Below, piece after piece: positions 44,700-55,834 of a stretch of DNA of 64,000 nucleotides. The position numbers were made by a program, and so were the translations under genes. This DNA is from Amaranthus tricolor. Taxonomy: Eukaryota > Streptophyta > Magnoliopsida > Caryophyllales > Amaranthaceae. The stretch is from positions 171,501-235,500 of the forward strand of contig NC_080050.1 in NCBI RefSeq assembly GCF_026212465.1. The letters are read 5' to 3'. The notes under the pieces are model-generated. The model was given only the letters and a program-made list of their open reading frames with translations, was not told the DNA's origin and searched no databases. Positions within the stretch are counted from its first letter, which is position 1. The number at the start of each line of letters is the position of its first letter.

Positions 44700-47600
44700 C
44701 TACATCACATAGTAATCAATATTTAGTAAGTCCAAGCAATGTTTAAACTTACTAAATGGAACAGACTTAGTAAAGAAATCAGCTGGGTTGTCAGCGGTCC
44801 CGATCTTCTTTACCTTTACTTTCTTGTCTGTACGCAAGAAATGATACCTGACGTCAATGTGCTTGGTCCGATCATGGTGTACTTGGTCTTTAGCTAAGCA
44901 AATGACACTTAGACTATCACAATACACCGTAGCAAAATCCTGTGCGATACCCAGTTCACCTACAAGGCCTTTGAGCCATATAGACAGCCATGTACTCAGC
45001 TTCAGTAGTAGACAACGTAACCGAAGACTGAAATGTAGGCTTTCAACTCACCACAGAACCACCCAAAGTAAACACATATCCGGTCACCGACCTCCTGGTA
45101 TCCACATCAGCTGCATAATCAGAATCACTATATTCAGTTACCAAACACTCCTTACCATTTTCATACACAAGACCAATATCAGCTGTTCCTCTCAAGTAGC
45201 GAAAAATCCTTTTCACCCCCTGCCAGTGCTCTCTCCCAGGTCGAGCCATAAACCTACTCACAACACTTACAGCGTGCGCAATATCCGGCCTAGTCAGACC
45301 ATAGCATACATCAAACAGCCAATAGCGTTGGCATAAGGAACTCTAGACATATACGCCAACTCCTCCTCAGTTTGAGATGACATAGACAAAGACAATTTAC
45401 AGCTCACAGATATTGGTGTACTTATAGGCTTCAATTTCTCCATCCAAAAACGAGACAAAATCCTTTCGATGTAACTTTTCTAAGTCAAGAAAAGCTTACC
45501 TCTAGCCCGATCCCTATAGATCTCCATACCCAAAATTTTCTTAGCTGGACCCAAATCTTTCATGTCAAATTCCGAGTTAAGCAACTCTTTAAGTCTAGCA
45601 ATGTCCGATTTATTCTTTGTGGCAACAAGCATGTCATCAACATATAATAACAAATAAATCATGGATCTGTCATCCAGCTTACTATGATACACACAACAAT
45701 CATACGAATTCCTATCAAAACCATGCGAAATCATAAAAGAATCAAACCTCTTGTACCACTGCCAAGGGGATTGCTTAAGTCCATACAACGACTTTAGCGA
45801 TCTGCATGCATAGTTTTCTTTCCTTGGAATCTTGAATCACTCGGGCTGCTTCATCAAAATCTCCTCCTCCAAATCGCTATGAAGGAAAGCCGTCTTAACA
45901 TCCAGCTGCTCCAGCTTAAGGTCATAATGTGCTACAATTGACAATAGTACACGAATAGAAGTATGTTGAACCACTGGTGAGAATATCTCCACAAAGTCAA
46001 CCCCTTCTACCTGACTGAACCCCTTTGCAACTAGCCTAGCCTTATAATGAACTTTCTCAGATTCAGATGACCCTTCTTTCTTAAAGATCCACTTACACCC
46101 TACAAGTTTTCTCCCCTCTGGTACCTTCACAAGTTCTCACACTCTATTCTTGTAAAGAGATTGCATCTCTTCACCCATTGCAGCAAGCCATTGCGCAGAC
46201 TCACTACAACTAATTGCTTGTTTATACGTGGCAGGTTCATATGATTCTACATCATCAGCTACACTCAATGCATAACCTGTTAAATTCTCAACAAAGCAAT
46301 TCCTTCCTTCCATCTCTTCAATCAACCTAACAGGCTTCTTGATAACTCGTCTAGGTCTCTCAACAATGGTGTCGAATTGACTAGATGACCCTTGATTAGA
46401 CTGCTCCACCTCCTCCCCAGAGTTAGGAGGAGATGGAACAACCTCAGGTTCAGGAGTACTCGGCACTGGAACCTCAGCATCATCATCAATAAATTGTACT
46501 CGAGGTAAATCAGCAATGCATGACTGATGTACCTCAAGTACTCCATCTGTCTGCAGCAAGTTCTCCCCTTCTTTTCCCAAATCAGAAGACTCCGAGTTCT
46601 TCTTGGAATACATGGTGCTTTCATCAAAAGTGACATCCCTACTAAGGATGACCCGACCCTCCGCAAGCGAATAGATCCTAAACCCCTTCACACCATCACC
46701 GTACCCAACAAAACACCCCGTGTTGGCTCGTGGATCCAGCTTACCCTCACTAACATGATAATAAGCAACACAACCAAAAATCTTCAAATTAGAGAAACTA
46801 GGCAACTTACCACTCCAAATCTCAAACAAGATTTTGAAGTCAATTCTCGAATGAGGACCCCTATTGATGATATAACAAGCTGTCATCATAGCTTCACTCC
46901 AATACCTTCTCTCAAGCCCTGCATTAGAGAGCATGCATCGAACTCTCTTAAGCAGTGTGATTAACCCGCTCTGCAACACCGTTCTGCTGTGGTGTCATCC
47001 TGACGGTATGATGCCGACCAATACCCTCATCTGCATAGAACTGATTAAACTCCTTTTTGCAAAACTCTAGCCATTGTCTGTTCGTAGCTTCTTGATCTTC
47101 CCACCCTGCCGATTCTCCACCAAAGCTTTCCGATGCTTGAAAACTTTAAAGGCCTCATCCTTTGACTTAAGCAACCTAAGCCATGTGTATCGGGATTTGT
47201 CATCTACAAATGACACAAAATAGCGGAAACCTCCCATACCTTCGACCCTAGATGGACCCTAGCAATCTGAATGGATATAATCGAGTACTTTATCAGTAAT
47301 GTGAGCACCCTTGCTGAACTTTGACCTGTGTTTCTTTCTAAACACACAATGCTCACAAAATTCAAGGTTGACAACCTTGATCCCGGATAGTAGACCCTTC
47401 TTAGACAAAAGTTGCATACCCTTCTCCCCCATATGACCGAGCCTCATGTGCCAAATCTTGGTCATCTCCTGGTGAGATACTGATGCGCAAACTGCAGAAC
47501 TAGACAGTGTGACACCCTCAAAGACATAAAGGGTGTTCCTCTTGATACCCTTAAGTACCAACTCCGAACCTCGATAAATGGACAACTCCCCATCTAAAAA

Positions 47601-48646
47601 CGCTCCATTGTACCCCAAATCATCCAAGGCACCCAATACCCGTAACCTTACAAGGTGCATTGTTACCTACAATATTACCCCCATTGCAAGGCTCATACGT
47701 GTCAAACCAATCTCGACGTGGACTCATATGGAACGAACATCCCGAATCTAGAACCCAATCATCAGAAAGATCCCCAGACTTAGCAGAACTCACTAATGCC
47801 AAGTCTTCCTCCGAATTATAATTCTCCTTCGGTTTTACTTCAACTACAGCAGCTTGGGACTTGCCCTTCCTCACCGGACAATTAGCCCTAAAGTGACCCG
47901 GTTCTTTGCAGTAATAACAGGTTTTCCCCGCAGTCTTACCAGATCCCTCATTACCGTTTTCAGCACCCGACCCAGTATTGTTGCCTTTGTTAACCTCCTT
48001 CTTCTTTTTAGACTTTCCGGACTTAACAAACAACCCACTGCCACTATCCCCGTTATCACCTATAGGCTATAGCCTTTTGACGAAGTTCCCTAGTATGAAG
48101 TGCTGCCTTCACTTCTTCTAGGGTCAGGGAGTCTTTACCAACAACAAACGACTCCACAAAATTGTCATAGCTAGACGGTAGAGACACAAGTAAAATCAAC
48201 GCAGCATCCTCATCATCTACTTTAACATCTAAGTTACGCAATTCTAGTAAAATAGAGTTAAGTTTTTCAAGATGTTCCCGTAAGGGAGTACCTGACTGCA
48301 TTCGGAGGCGGAACAACCGCTGCTTCAGCAATAATTTGTTGGTCAGCGACATAGTCATATACAATGACTCCAACTTCATCCAAAGTTCCGCCGCTGTAGC
48401 CTGATCAGCGACCTCCGTGATGATATGATCATCCAGACTTAGCAAAATGGTAGAATGAGTCTTTTCCTCCATTACTGCTAATTGTGCGTCAGTTAATCCA
48501 TCATTCGACCCCGCAGTGGTACTCCATAAAGCCGACGGACGCCAGATTTGCTGCTGTTTCAACAGAGCCTTCATCTTTATTTGCCATAGCTCGAAGCTAT
48601 TTTTCCCGGTAAATTTCTCAATTCTTATTGTCGAATCTCCGGCCAT
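44700..48646 (-). pseudogene. Decayed gag-pol of the Tork-like element
   Basis: Starts with ATG at 48646. Pieces: gag 48646-48056 (stop after LHTRELRQK); zinc knuckle CYYCKEPGHFRANC and protease DSGCSFHMS 48033-47620; integrase zinc domain HMRLGHMGEKG with CEHC 47660-47259, ending in TAG just after the first catalytic Asp (HSDC), where the family has Trp; integrase C-terminal part and linker 46979-46137; reverse transcriptase 46130-45837 and 45788-45480 with LLYVDDML; RNase H SDSDYAAD 45261-45043 and CDSLSVICLAKD 44927-44700. At least six frame breaks or stops separate these pieces. No protein could be made in one piece. Confidence 0.9.
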
Positions 48647-48685
48647 TGTTTCACTCAAAAAACTCCCCAAGGAATTACAACATGA

Positions 48686-48697
48686 GCTCTGATACCA
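48686..48697 (-). promoter_or_regulatory. Primer-binding site, initiator tRNA-Met
   Basis: The minus strand reads TGGTATCAGAGC, two bases inside the 5' LTR end at 48700. Same primer as the Sirevirus element. Confidence 0.9.
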
Positions 48698-48699
48698 AT

Positions 48700-49250
48700 T
48701 GTTGTGCGACAGCGGAAGCAAAGTCGTTGAACAACAATGAAACAACAAGAAATTCAATGCAAACAACAAGAAAATGACACAAGAAATTAACGTGGTTCAC
48801 TATCAACGTGATAGCTACGTCCACCGGCACCGAGAACAAACAATTTCACTATGATCGCAAAGAATACAAGATGAATTACAATCACGCTCACAAATTACGA
48901 TGGCTCTCTTGTGATCTCTCTTTCAATTTGTGAATCATACCACCCTAGGCTAACAAGGAGGTGTATTTATAATAAAACGACTTGAAAGACAGTTTTAGGG
49001 ACTAAGTAACCACAAATAACCGACCACAAATAAAGGTAACCGTCCTAAAAGACGGTTTCCGTGAAAATAAACTTCAATTGCGCGACCCGCGTAAAATTAC
49101 GCGAGCCGTGAAGCTGGACCAGAAGCAACTCCGCGCCCCACGGAGATCATGCTGTATGGGCTCCGCGCCCCGCGGACTTGGACTCCCTTCTGACCCAAAA
49201 TTCATCTTCTTCCAATGGTGTTTGCCATGTTTGAGTCACCATTATTAACA
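48700..49250 (-). repeat. 5' LTR of the Tork-like element
   Basis: 551 bp, TGTTGTGCGACAGCGG to CCATTATTAACA. It includes a duplicated GCGCCCC(A/G)CGGA module not found in the 3' LTR. Confidence 0.95.
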
Positions 49251-49255
49251 ATGTT

Positions 49256-51421
49256 GACTGGGGCATTGATGGTCTTAATGCTTACATTGATTTTCTCTCG
49301 GTTGACGATGGTGGCTATTGTTGCAGGTTCTGTTAATGGTGCAAGCTTATTATGACTTCGCAGAAGATCAACTATGCTCCTGAGGTTGATAAATTCTGCA
49401 AAGCTTTTGAGGTTGGTCTATCTTCTTATGAATATGAAAAATTCAGGGCATGTTGATTTTTTAGCTGGATCAAGTTGTGTGGGCATGACAATGACACTAG
49501 AGTGACATTGAAAATATTGGCACCGCACAATCTTAGTAGCTCGAGAATAACTTGTTCGTTCATCAAAGACTTTTGGCTCAAACCAATGCCATGGTGTAGA
49601 CTTAATTAATTGCTTCTTCTCATTAGACAACTAACAATGAAAAGTTTATGCAGTGTTACTCCAAACAATAAAAAAATTATCAGAGATTAGTGTAATTTAA
49701 AATTATAATTGTGGCATTAATTGAAATCACCATCTGATCATGTTACCTATGATTCTAATAATTTTGTATTTTCTATTACTGCTCAATTCATTCAACTAAG
49801 TACTTAAATTCAGTACATAAACCCATTTTTCAGCTTTTTATTAACCTTAGTTTGGTTCCATTCGAGTTGAGTTTAGTTGAAGAGATACGGTTTTGTGGTA
49901 TTTAGTGTGTATGTAACTTCTTGCAAGTTCAGATTAGACTCATACAATAGTGGTTGTAAGTTTTCTAATTTTTTCAGGTAATGGCATGGGAAGAATGGGT
50001 GAGTCTATGGGCAGAAGAAGGTGAATACCATAGAGGAAGAGTATAAATATTAGGTTCTAATCTTTAATAATATATTTATAGTTAGCCAGTATTTAGTACC
50101 AATAAAAAACGTTAGGATGTCTTTACAATTCAAGGTTTTACCATCTAAAATATTCAAAGAATTTATTAAATGTATTATTCCTGGCCTTTATATGTATATA
50201 AAGAAGTCAAGTTCTTTTCCTTTACTGCTACATATTTTTATATTGTAATTTTTGTGTGTAGTTTTTGATGCAGGTGTAAGCAACTAAAGATCTATGGCCG
50301 ATCTTCATTGAGATTTTCAACTTTTGAAGTTATTAGCTTTTGTGCTTTGTAATCCGATCGTTGGTGTTTTTGATGCTTCAAGGAAGGATTTATAAGCGTT
50401 CAAATTCTTTTCATTTTTTTTTGTTTGTTGTTTGATGATTATATTTTGTTGTTTTTGGGTTAATAGATGGTGAACAAGGATGTATTTTTAGTTTAATGAA
50501 ACAAATTTGTATATGGGATTTCTTTCCTTTAGTGTAAAAAAGTTGATAACATTTTTATTTTTTTAAGTTTATTTAATTTTGGGTTGTGTTTTTTGAGTTT
50601 GTAGAAGTTTATAAAGTTTTAGTCATTTTCAGCTATGGATGACTATTTTTTGCTTGTGAAGTTGATGAAAAAAATAGTTGTTTGGTCACATTTTTAGATT
50701 AACATGGACAAGGATTAGCTTAATGGGAAAAATGATAGAAATGATAGTGGCTTTGTTAACCATACTAAGTATAATTTTTGAAATTTATATCTTGATGATT
50801 TTCTCATTGTTTTAGCATCTGGATGCGTAGTTTTTGGATTTTTGGAGCTGAGTAAAAGCAAAAAATTTATAATTTAGATAGATTTGGTTGACGGTGTGAA
50901 TGGTTTGATAGTGTATAAGATAACATTATGAAGTTCGATAGTGTATGGACCGCGCGCATAGCAAACTATGGTCAAGTGTTTAAAACAAATATTTTTTTTT
51001 TAATTTCGAGATAGTTCACCATAAGACACACCTCATACATAGGTTCATAAATAACACGTCTAATAGAATTAAGATGTGTTAGGAATTAGGATTACGGGTG
51101 ACTTATGTTCATCAAGTGTTTAAAACTTGATTAAGTAAATTAATTAAGTTGTTAGTATTATTAAAGAAGACCCCAAATGTGCACTTGGAATTGGTTGAGA
51201 GAGAATCAACCTAGTACACATCATACTTAGCTTGCAATCATTCGATGAAGCAAACATGGCCGCAAAAAGGCTAAAAACCAAACTAGAATAAGTGTAGGAT
51301 GACTAAAGGAAACATTGGGGACCATGAAACACGTTGCACAAAGTCAAGATCCAACCAAGGATTCCCTTGCAATAAAGGTTAAATGATATACATATGATTA
51401 TACATAGTTACTCAAAGCCTC
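49256..51421. other. Intergenic, no firm gene
   Basis: Beyond the target duplication the first 100 bases keep an open frame with a hydrophobic run (ALMVLMLTLIFSRLTMVAIV), possibly leftover from the interrupted lectin locus. A tiny ORF at 49981 (MAWEEWVSLWAEEGEYHRGR) follows an acceptor-like TTTTTTCAG. Neither is convincing. The rest is AT-rich. Confidence 0.35.
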
Positions 51422-52260
51422 CACACAAAATTACATTCATCATCATCATACCCAGTGTATCTCGCTCATAGAAAACTATGGTCAAGGTCTGGGAAGGGAA
51501 GAAAGACGACAGCTCATACCCATAGAGGAGAGTGCGGTCAAAGAGTCCCTCGGCTCGAGAAGGGTCTTCAAAGAGAGAGAAACCTACAACTTACAAATAG
51601 AATAAACAGAATACGTACAAATAACTAAAAATAAAGATAAAAGTAAAGAAGGAGGTAAAGAGCGATAATTAAAAGCAATGAACGATAACAAACGATGGGT
51701 AAAAGGTACAGGTTTAGTAATCTTAGAAGTAGATAAGGCGCCGCCAACTGCCCCTATCCCTGGTCAAGTCCTTAGAGAGGTGAAGTTCATGCAGGTCACT
51801 TTTAATGTGTTCCTCCCACGTTCTCCTAGGTCTTCCTCGACTTCTCTTGCCTTCCACTATGATTCATTCGATCCTTCTTACTGGGGCGTCATGGGTCTTT
51901 CTCTGGACACACCCAAACCATCTCAACCTGTTCTCCCGCATCTTTGCGGAGAGAGGTGCGACCCTACCTTCTCCCTGAACTCTTGGTTTCTTATCCTATC
52001 CATCGTGGAATTACCACACAATACACATCCACCTTAGCATACGCATTTCTGTTACTTTCATCCTCTGTTCGAAAACCTTCTTTACGGGCAAACATTCTGT
52101 CCCATATAACAACGCCGACCTAATTGCGACACGGTAAAATTTACCTTTTAATCTCCTCGGAAACTTTTATCACAAAGCACCTCGGTTGCTGCCACTTAAG
52201 CCAACTCGCTTGTATCCAATTAATAACGTCTCCATCAATCTCCTCACACAAAATTACATT
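51422..52260 (-). mobile_element. 5'-truncated RTE-type LINE with 16-bp target duplication
   Basis: The insert, 51438-52244 (807 bp), is flanked by perfect copies of CACACAAAATTACATT (51422-51437 and 52245-52260). The minus strand encodes the C-terminal end of a plant RTE-type LINE ORF: RMLRWMCGN-like sequence, GKRSRGRPRRTWEEHIKSDL, then LTRDRGSWRRLIYF. It is broken by frameshifts. The 3' end is a TATGATGATGATG tail, as in RTE elements. Only the last part of the element was copied in. Confidence 0.9.
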
Positions 52261-54233
52261 ATAGAGTAATTTATAAGATAAACACCCACGAAGATAAAAC
52301 TCAAATTAAATTAAACCAACTCTCAGATTATCATCTTATTCTTTTCATTCAATTCCTATCCAACACTCACATTTTTTCAATCTATCATGTAATGTAAACA
52401 AATTTTTTAAAAAAAGTGTTAAATTTTATTTGCAAATCAGTAGAGCTTAAATAATTTAATTGATATTTTTAGAAAGATATTAAGATGCTCGCTACGAAAA
52501 TATTATATAGTGAGCATTTGAAACTTCCAAATCATAGTCGAATAGCTTGTTTTATCGATTCTTTTTTACCTTCTGATAATTAATTTCTTAATAATCATAC
52601 AAATATGATAAGGATTAGGGAACGAATATGATTTGATAATAAGCCATTATTTAAAACAATGGTCAATCTCTAATAGTCATATAAAATACATATATTGTGT
52701 TTGATTAAGTTGGATCCATTGCTTTGTTAATGAATTTAAGTTACTCTCAAAGGTCCCATTCGATGACGCAGGGCAAGAGCATGATGTTTCTACGGTACTT
52801 AACCACAATTAATTTTTATGATTTACAATATTAGAAAATATTAGTCACAATCATAAGGTGATAACGACGTCGTTTATGATATTATAATCTACGTGCATAG
52901 CAAGTAGCAACAACGTAATGGTCGTTTATAGAAAATAATTTAAGTTATTTTCTTTAGAGAGGTTGCTTAATTAGATAGTATTGCTAAACAATTCTACACT
53001 CCAACCACTAGATTTTTAAATTATGTTTTATTGGAAATTATTTGTTCTATATCATATTGATTTATTTATTTTTTTTTTATTATTATGGTAACCACCCTTA
53101 ATTTATTTATTTTAATTAGTGTTTTTGTCAAATTTTCCATCAAAGTGTTTGCACTAAATAAATAAATTTTTAGCATTTTAAATAGGAGTAAATAGAAGGT
53201 TGAATCTCTTCTTTTGAAGGTTTTGACTGAAGAGTTGAGAATGGATCATCTATTAGAGTTTGGGAGGATAATTGAATTTCCTTAGGAGGAGGACGATGTG
53301 ATCATCATAAAAGATGGTAATGGACTCACAATTGAGTCAAACTCATTATATTGACAAGGTGCTCAATTGATTTTTTCATGTTTATGGATCCAAATGAAAG
53401 AACTAGTTTCATAATTGGAATATTCAAAACTCACTGAATCTTTAATGTATGCTATGACATGTATAAGAATCAATTATACTTCCTAGCTCTATTCTGAAAT
53501 ACTTATCGATTATAGACACTATTCATCGTTCAAACTTATTTTATGTATTGCGGCTTATGTGTAAGCAAAAATGTAGTCAAGTGAGATCTTGTTTGAATCG
53601 TTTAATCGCATACTTTCATAATATTAAGTTTGTATAATTTTTAGATGTGTATAGTTCAATATATAAATGAACAAAATAACATATTGAATTGCGTAAAAAA
53701 TCAAATGTAGCAATTATAATAAAACGGAGGAAGTATATAGCATTTGCAATTGCAAAATTGAGTAGATCCACTAGCAACCCGTGATCACTGCATTGGGTAG
53801 CAGTTAGGAGAGTATTAAAATACTTAATCTAATAATTTGTATTGTATATTGTAATATTATATTCTAATATGAGTAAGAAAAATTAATAGTTTAATGACAA
53901 TTATGTAAACAATTAGATCACATAAGGTTACTAAATAAGAAAATAAGACATTTGATATAAATGAATATGCGATCAGTAAACAAAACATTTGATTACAATA
54001 ATAGTTGGAGCAAGAACTATATAAATCAATCTAATTTTTCAATCAAATTCAAACCATAAATAAAAAAAATATTCTAAGAAATCACAATTAATAATTACAT
54101 GCTGAAAACAACTTTTTTTTTTCAATAATCCCACCAATAAAATAAGACAAGGGTAGCATTTGTAACGACTAAAAATTTTGTATTAGTTGAAAGAAAAAAG
54201 TATTCACAAACTACAAAAACAGACAAATATTAA
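52261..54233. other. Intergenic, nothing recognised
   Basis: AT-rich, no supported gene, RNA or repeat with clear ends. Confidence 0.4.
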
Positions 54234-54466
54234 GGGGGTGTTTGCCACAAAAGAATGAAATTTGTAAGACTTTAAAATGATACTTTTAAAATGAGACTTT
54301 AAGATAAAAAGTCTTATCCCTTATTTGTTATATTAAAAACTTAAATAAAAGTGATAAAAATCAAAGTCAATAACACCCTCTTCACCATATTTTTATTAAA
54401 GACTTGCACACTTTTTAATCTCATTTTCCATTCCCTCTTTTGAAATCCATGTGCCAAACACCCCCC
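54234..54466. mobile_element. MITE with GGGGGTGTTTG inverted ends
   Basis: Starts GGGGGTGTTTGCCACA and ends TGTGCCAAACACCCCC; about 233 bp, AT-rich, no ORF. Ends of this kind occur in plant hAT-like MITEs. I could not find a clean target duplication, so the superfamily is uncertain. Confidence 0.55.
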
Positions 54467-54479
54467 AAGTCTTCGAAGA

Positions 54480-55834
54480 CTCTGTCTTTCTCATACTCAA
54501 AACACACATTTCAGCTTCTCTCTCCTGGGAAATTACGTGAACACTTTCTATAACTTTTCTTCTTCTCTTCCTCTCTCAAACGACCCATTCAAATTCTCCA
54601 TTGTTTCATGAATTCAATACATTTTGGAGTTCAATTTTTATCAGATTCATCCATTGAAGTATAAGTATAGGTATAAACAATAAACTTAACAAAACAATTT
54701 CGTTTTTGTTATTATACTGATTTTGTTTCATTTTTGAAATGAAAATTATTGGATTTTGATTATTTATTCTCTTAAGATTTTGGGTTTTCTTAAATTAGTG
54801 GTAATTGAATTTGATTAATTTCTGGGCACATGTAGTTCTGTTTTTGAGTTTTGAATCATTTTGTTTATCCTTGAATCTGTTCTGAAAATATCAACTATTA
54901 ATATAAGATTAATTGTGATTTAGTTTTTATTACTTTAATAAGTTTGATTTCTGTTGAATTATTGGAAATTTTGAGTTTTGAATGTAGTGTTGAAATTTGT
55001 AGGAAAACAGAGGAACTTTTTTTAATGCTTCTGTTTTATTGGGTATATCTGAATACTTTTAGAATATTCCCACAATTTTGATTTTTTGACTGATAAATTT
55101 AGATATTCAGAAATTTATTCCAAGAGATTCATCCTTTTTTCAACTTTTCTCTTTATCTATTGATTTTGATCAAAAGGGTAGTAGTATAATTTTTGAAAGT
55201 TCCTAACTTTGCTGTGTTATTTAAATCCTGCACTTCCTTTTATCCCAAAATTTTTGAAATTTCCTCCAATAGTAATTTTGCCAAACAGCAGTAACTAAGA
55301 ATGAATGGCTTGAAGTGAAATACTAGTATTGTACATGCTGAATCTTTTTTTTTTTTTCATTTATTGATTCAATTTTTTGATTGGAGCTTTAAGAGCTGGC
55401 CTATTTTATCTAATTAGTTGGTTCGAAGATGCAAACTTTGGATTTGTATATCATAGAAATATTTTCTTTTGTTGATTTTGTTAATTTAGTGAACTATACT
55501 TACAATGGAATAATCATGTATGTTTGAAAGTTAGGTATATTGATCCTTGATCACCTCACTGTTTTAGCTGAATCATGCAAATTGGTTAACTGTTCAGAAT
55601 TAATGATGTGTATGCAAGTGAATGCTTATTACCCGTGTCTTTGTGGGCCCAAGCCCATGGGTGTCATGTTGGTGTGTCCATACGAGTGGGCCCACATGGT
55701 GATTATGTGACAAATTGTCACGGCCTAATATACAACTTATTATTTTGCATCACTAGTTCTGCAGAAATCTGAACATATTATCATTTCTGTTCTACTTTTC
55801 AGGAGAAATTCAAAGCTTAGCTTGTACATCTGAA
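54480..55834 (+). promoter_or_regulatory. MCTP leader with a 5' untranslated intron
   Basis: A CT-rich stretch (54480-54660, TTCTTCTCTTCCTCTCTC) looks like a transcribed leader. A long AT-rich intron ends at the acceptor CTACTTTTCAG (55792-55802), and 32 untranslated bases precede the ATG at 55835. The donor is probably among the AAG/GTATA sites near 54660-54672. The direction and phase-free position fit a leader intron. Confidence 0.5.

Larger units (their letters stand above)
43895..49255 (-). mobile_element. Tork/Tnt1-like Ty1/copia element with complete ends, ORFs decayed
   Basis: Two LTRs (43900-44413 and 48700-49250), primer site and polypurine tract are present. A perfect 5-bp target duplication ATGTT flanks it (43895-43899 and 49251-49255). 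The element is 5351 bp. The gag style (KFTGKNSFELWQIKMKALL, LESLYMTMSLTNKL) is like Tnt1. The LTRs differ by about a dozen substitutions, mostly transitions, and one 37-bp indel. gag-pol carries multiple stops and frameshifts. Confidence 0.95.

Noticed and set aside
48686..48697. tRNA-like sequence TGGTATCAGAGC
   Set aside because: Only the 12-base primer complement is present, with no cloverleaf; it is the retrotransposon primer site.
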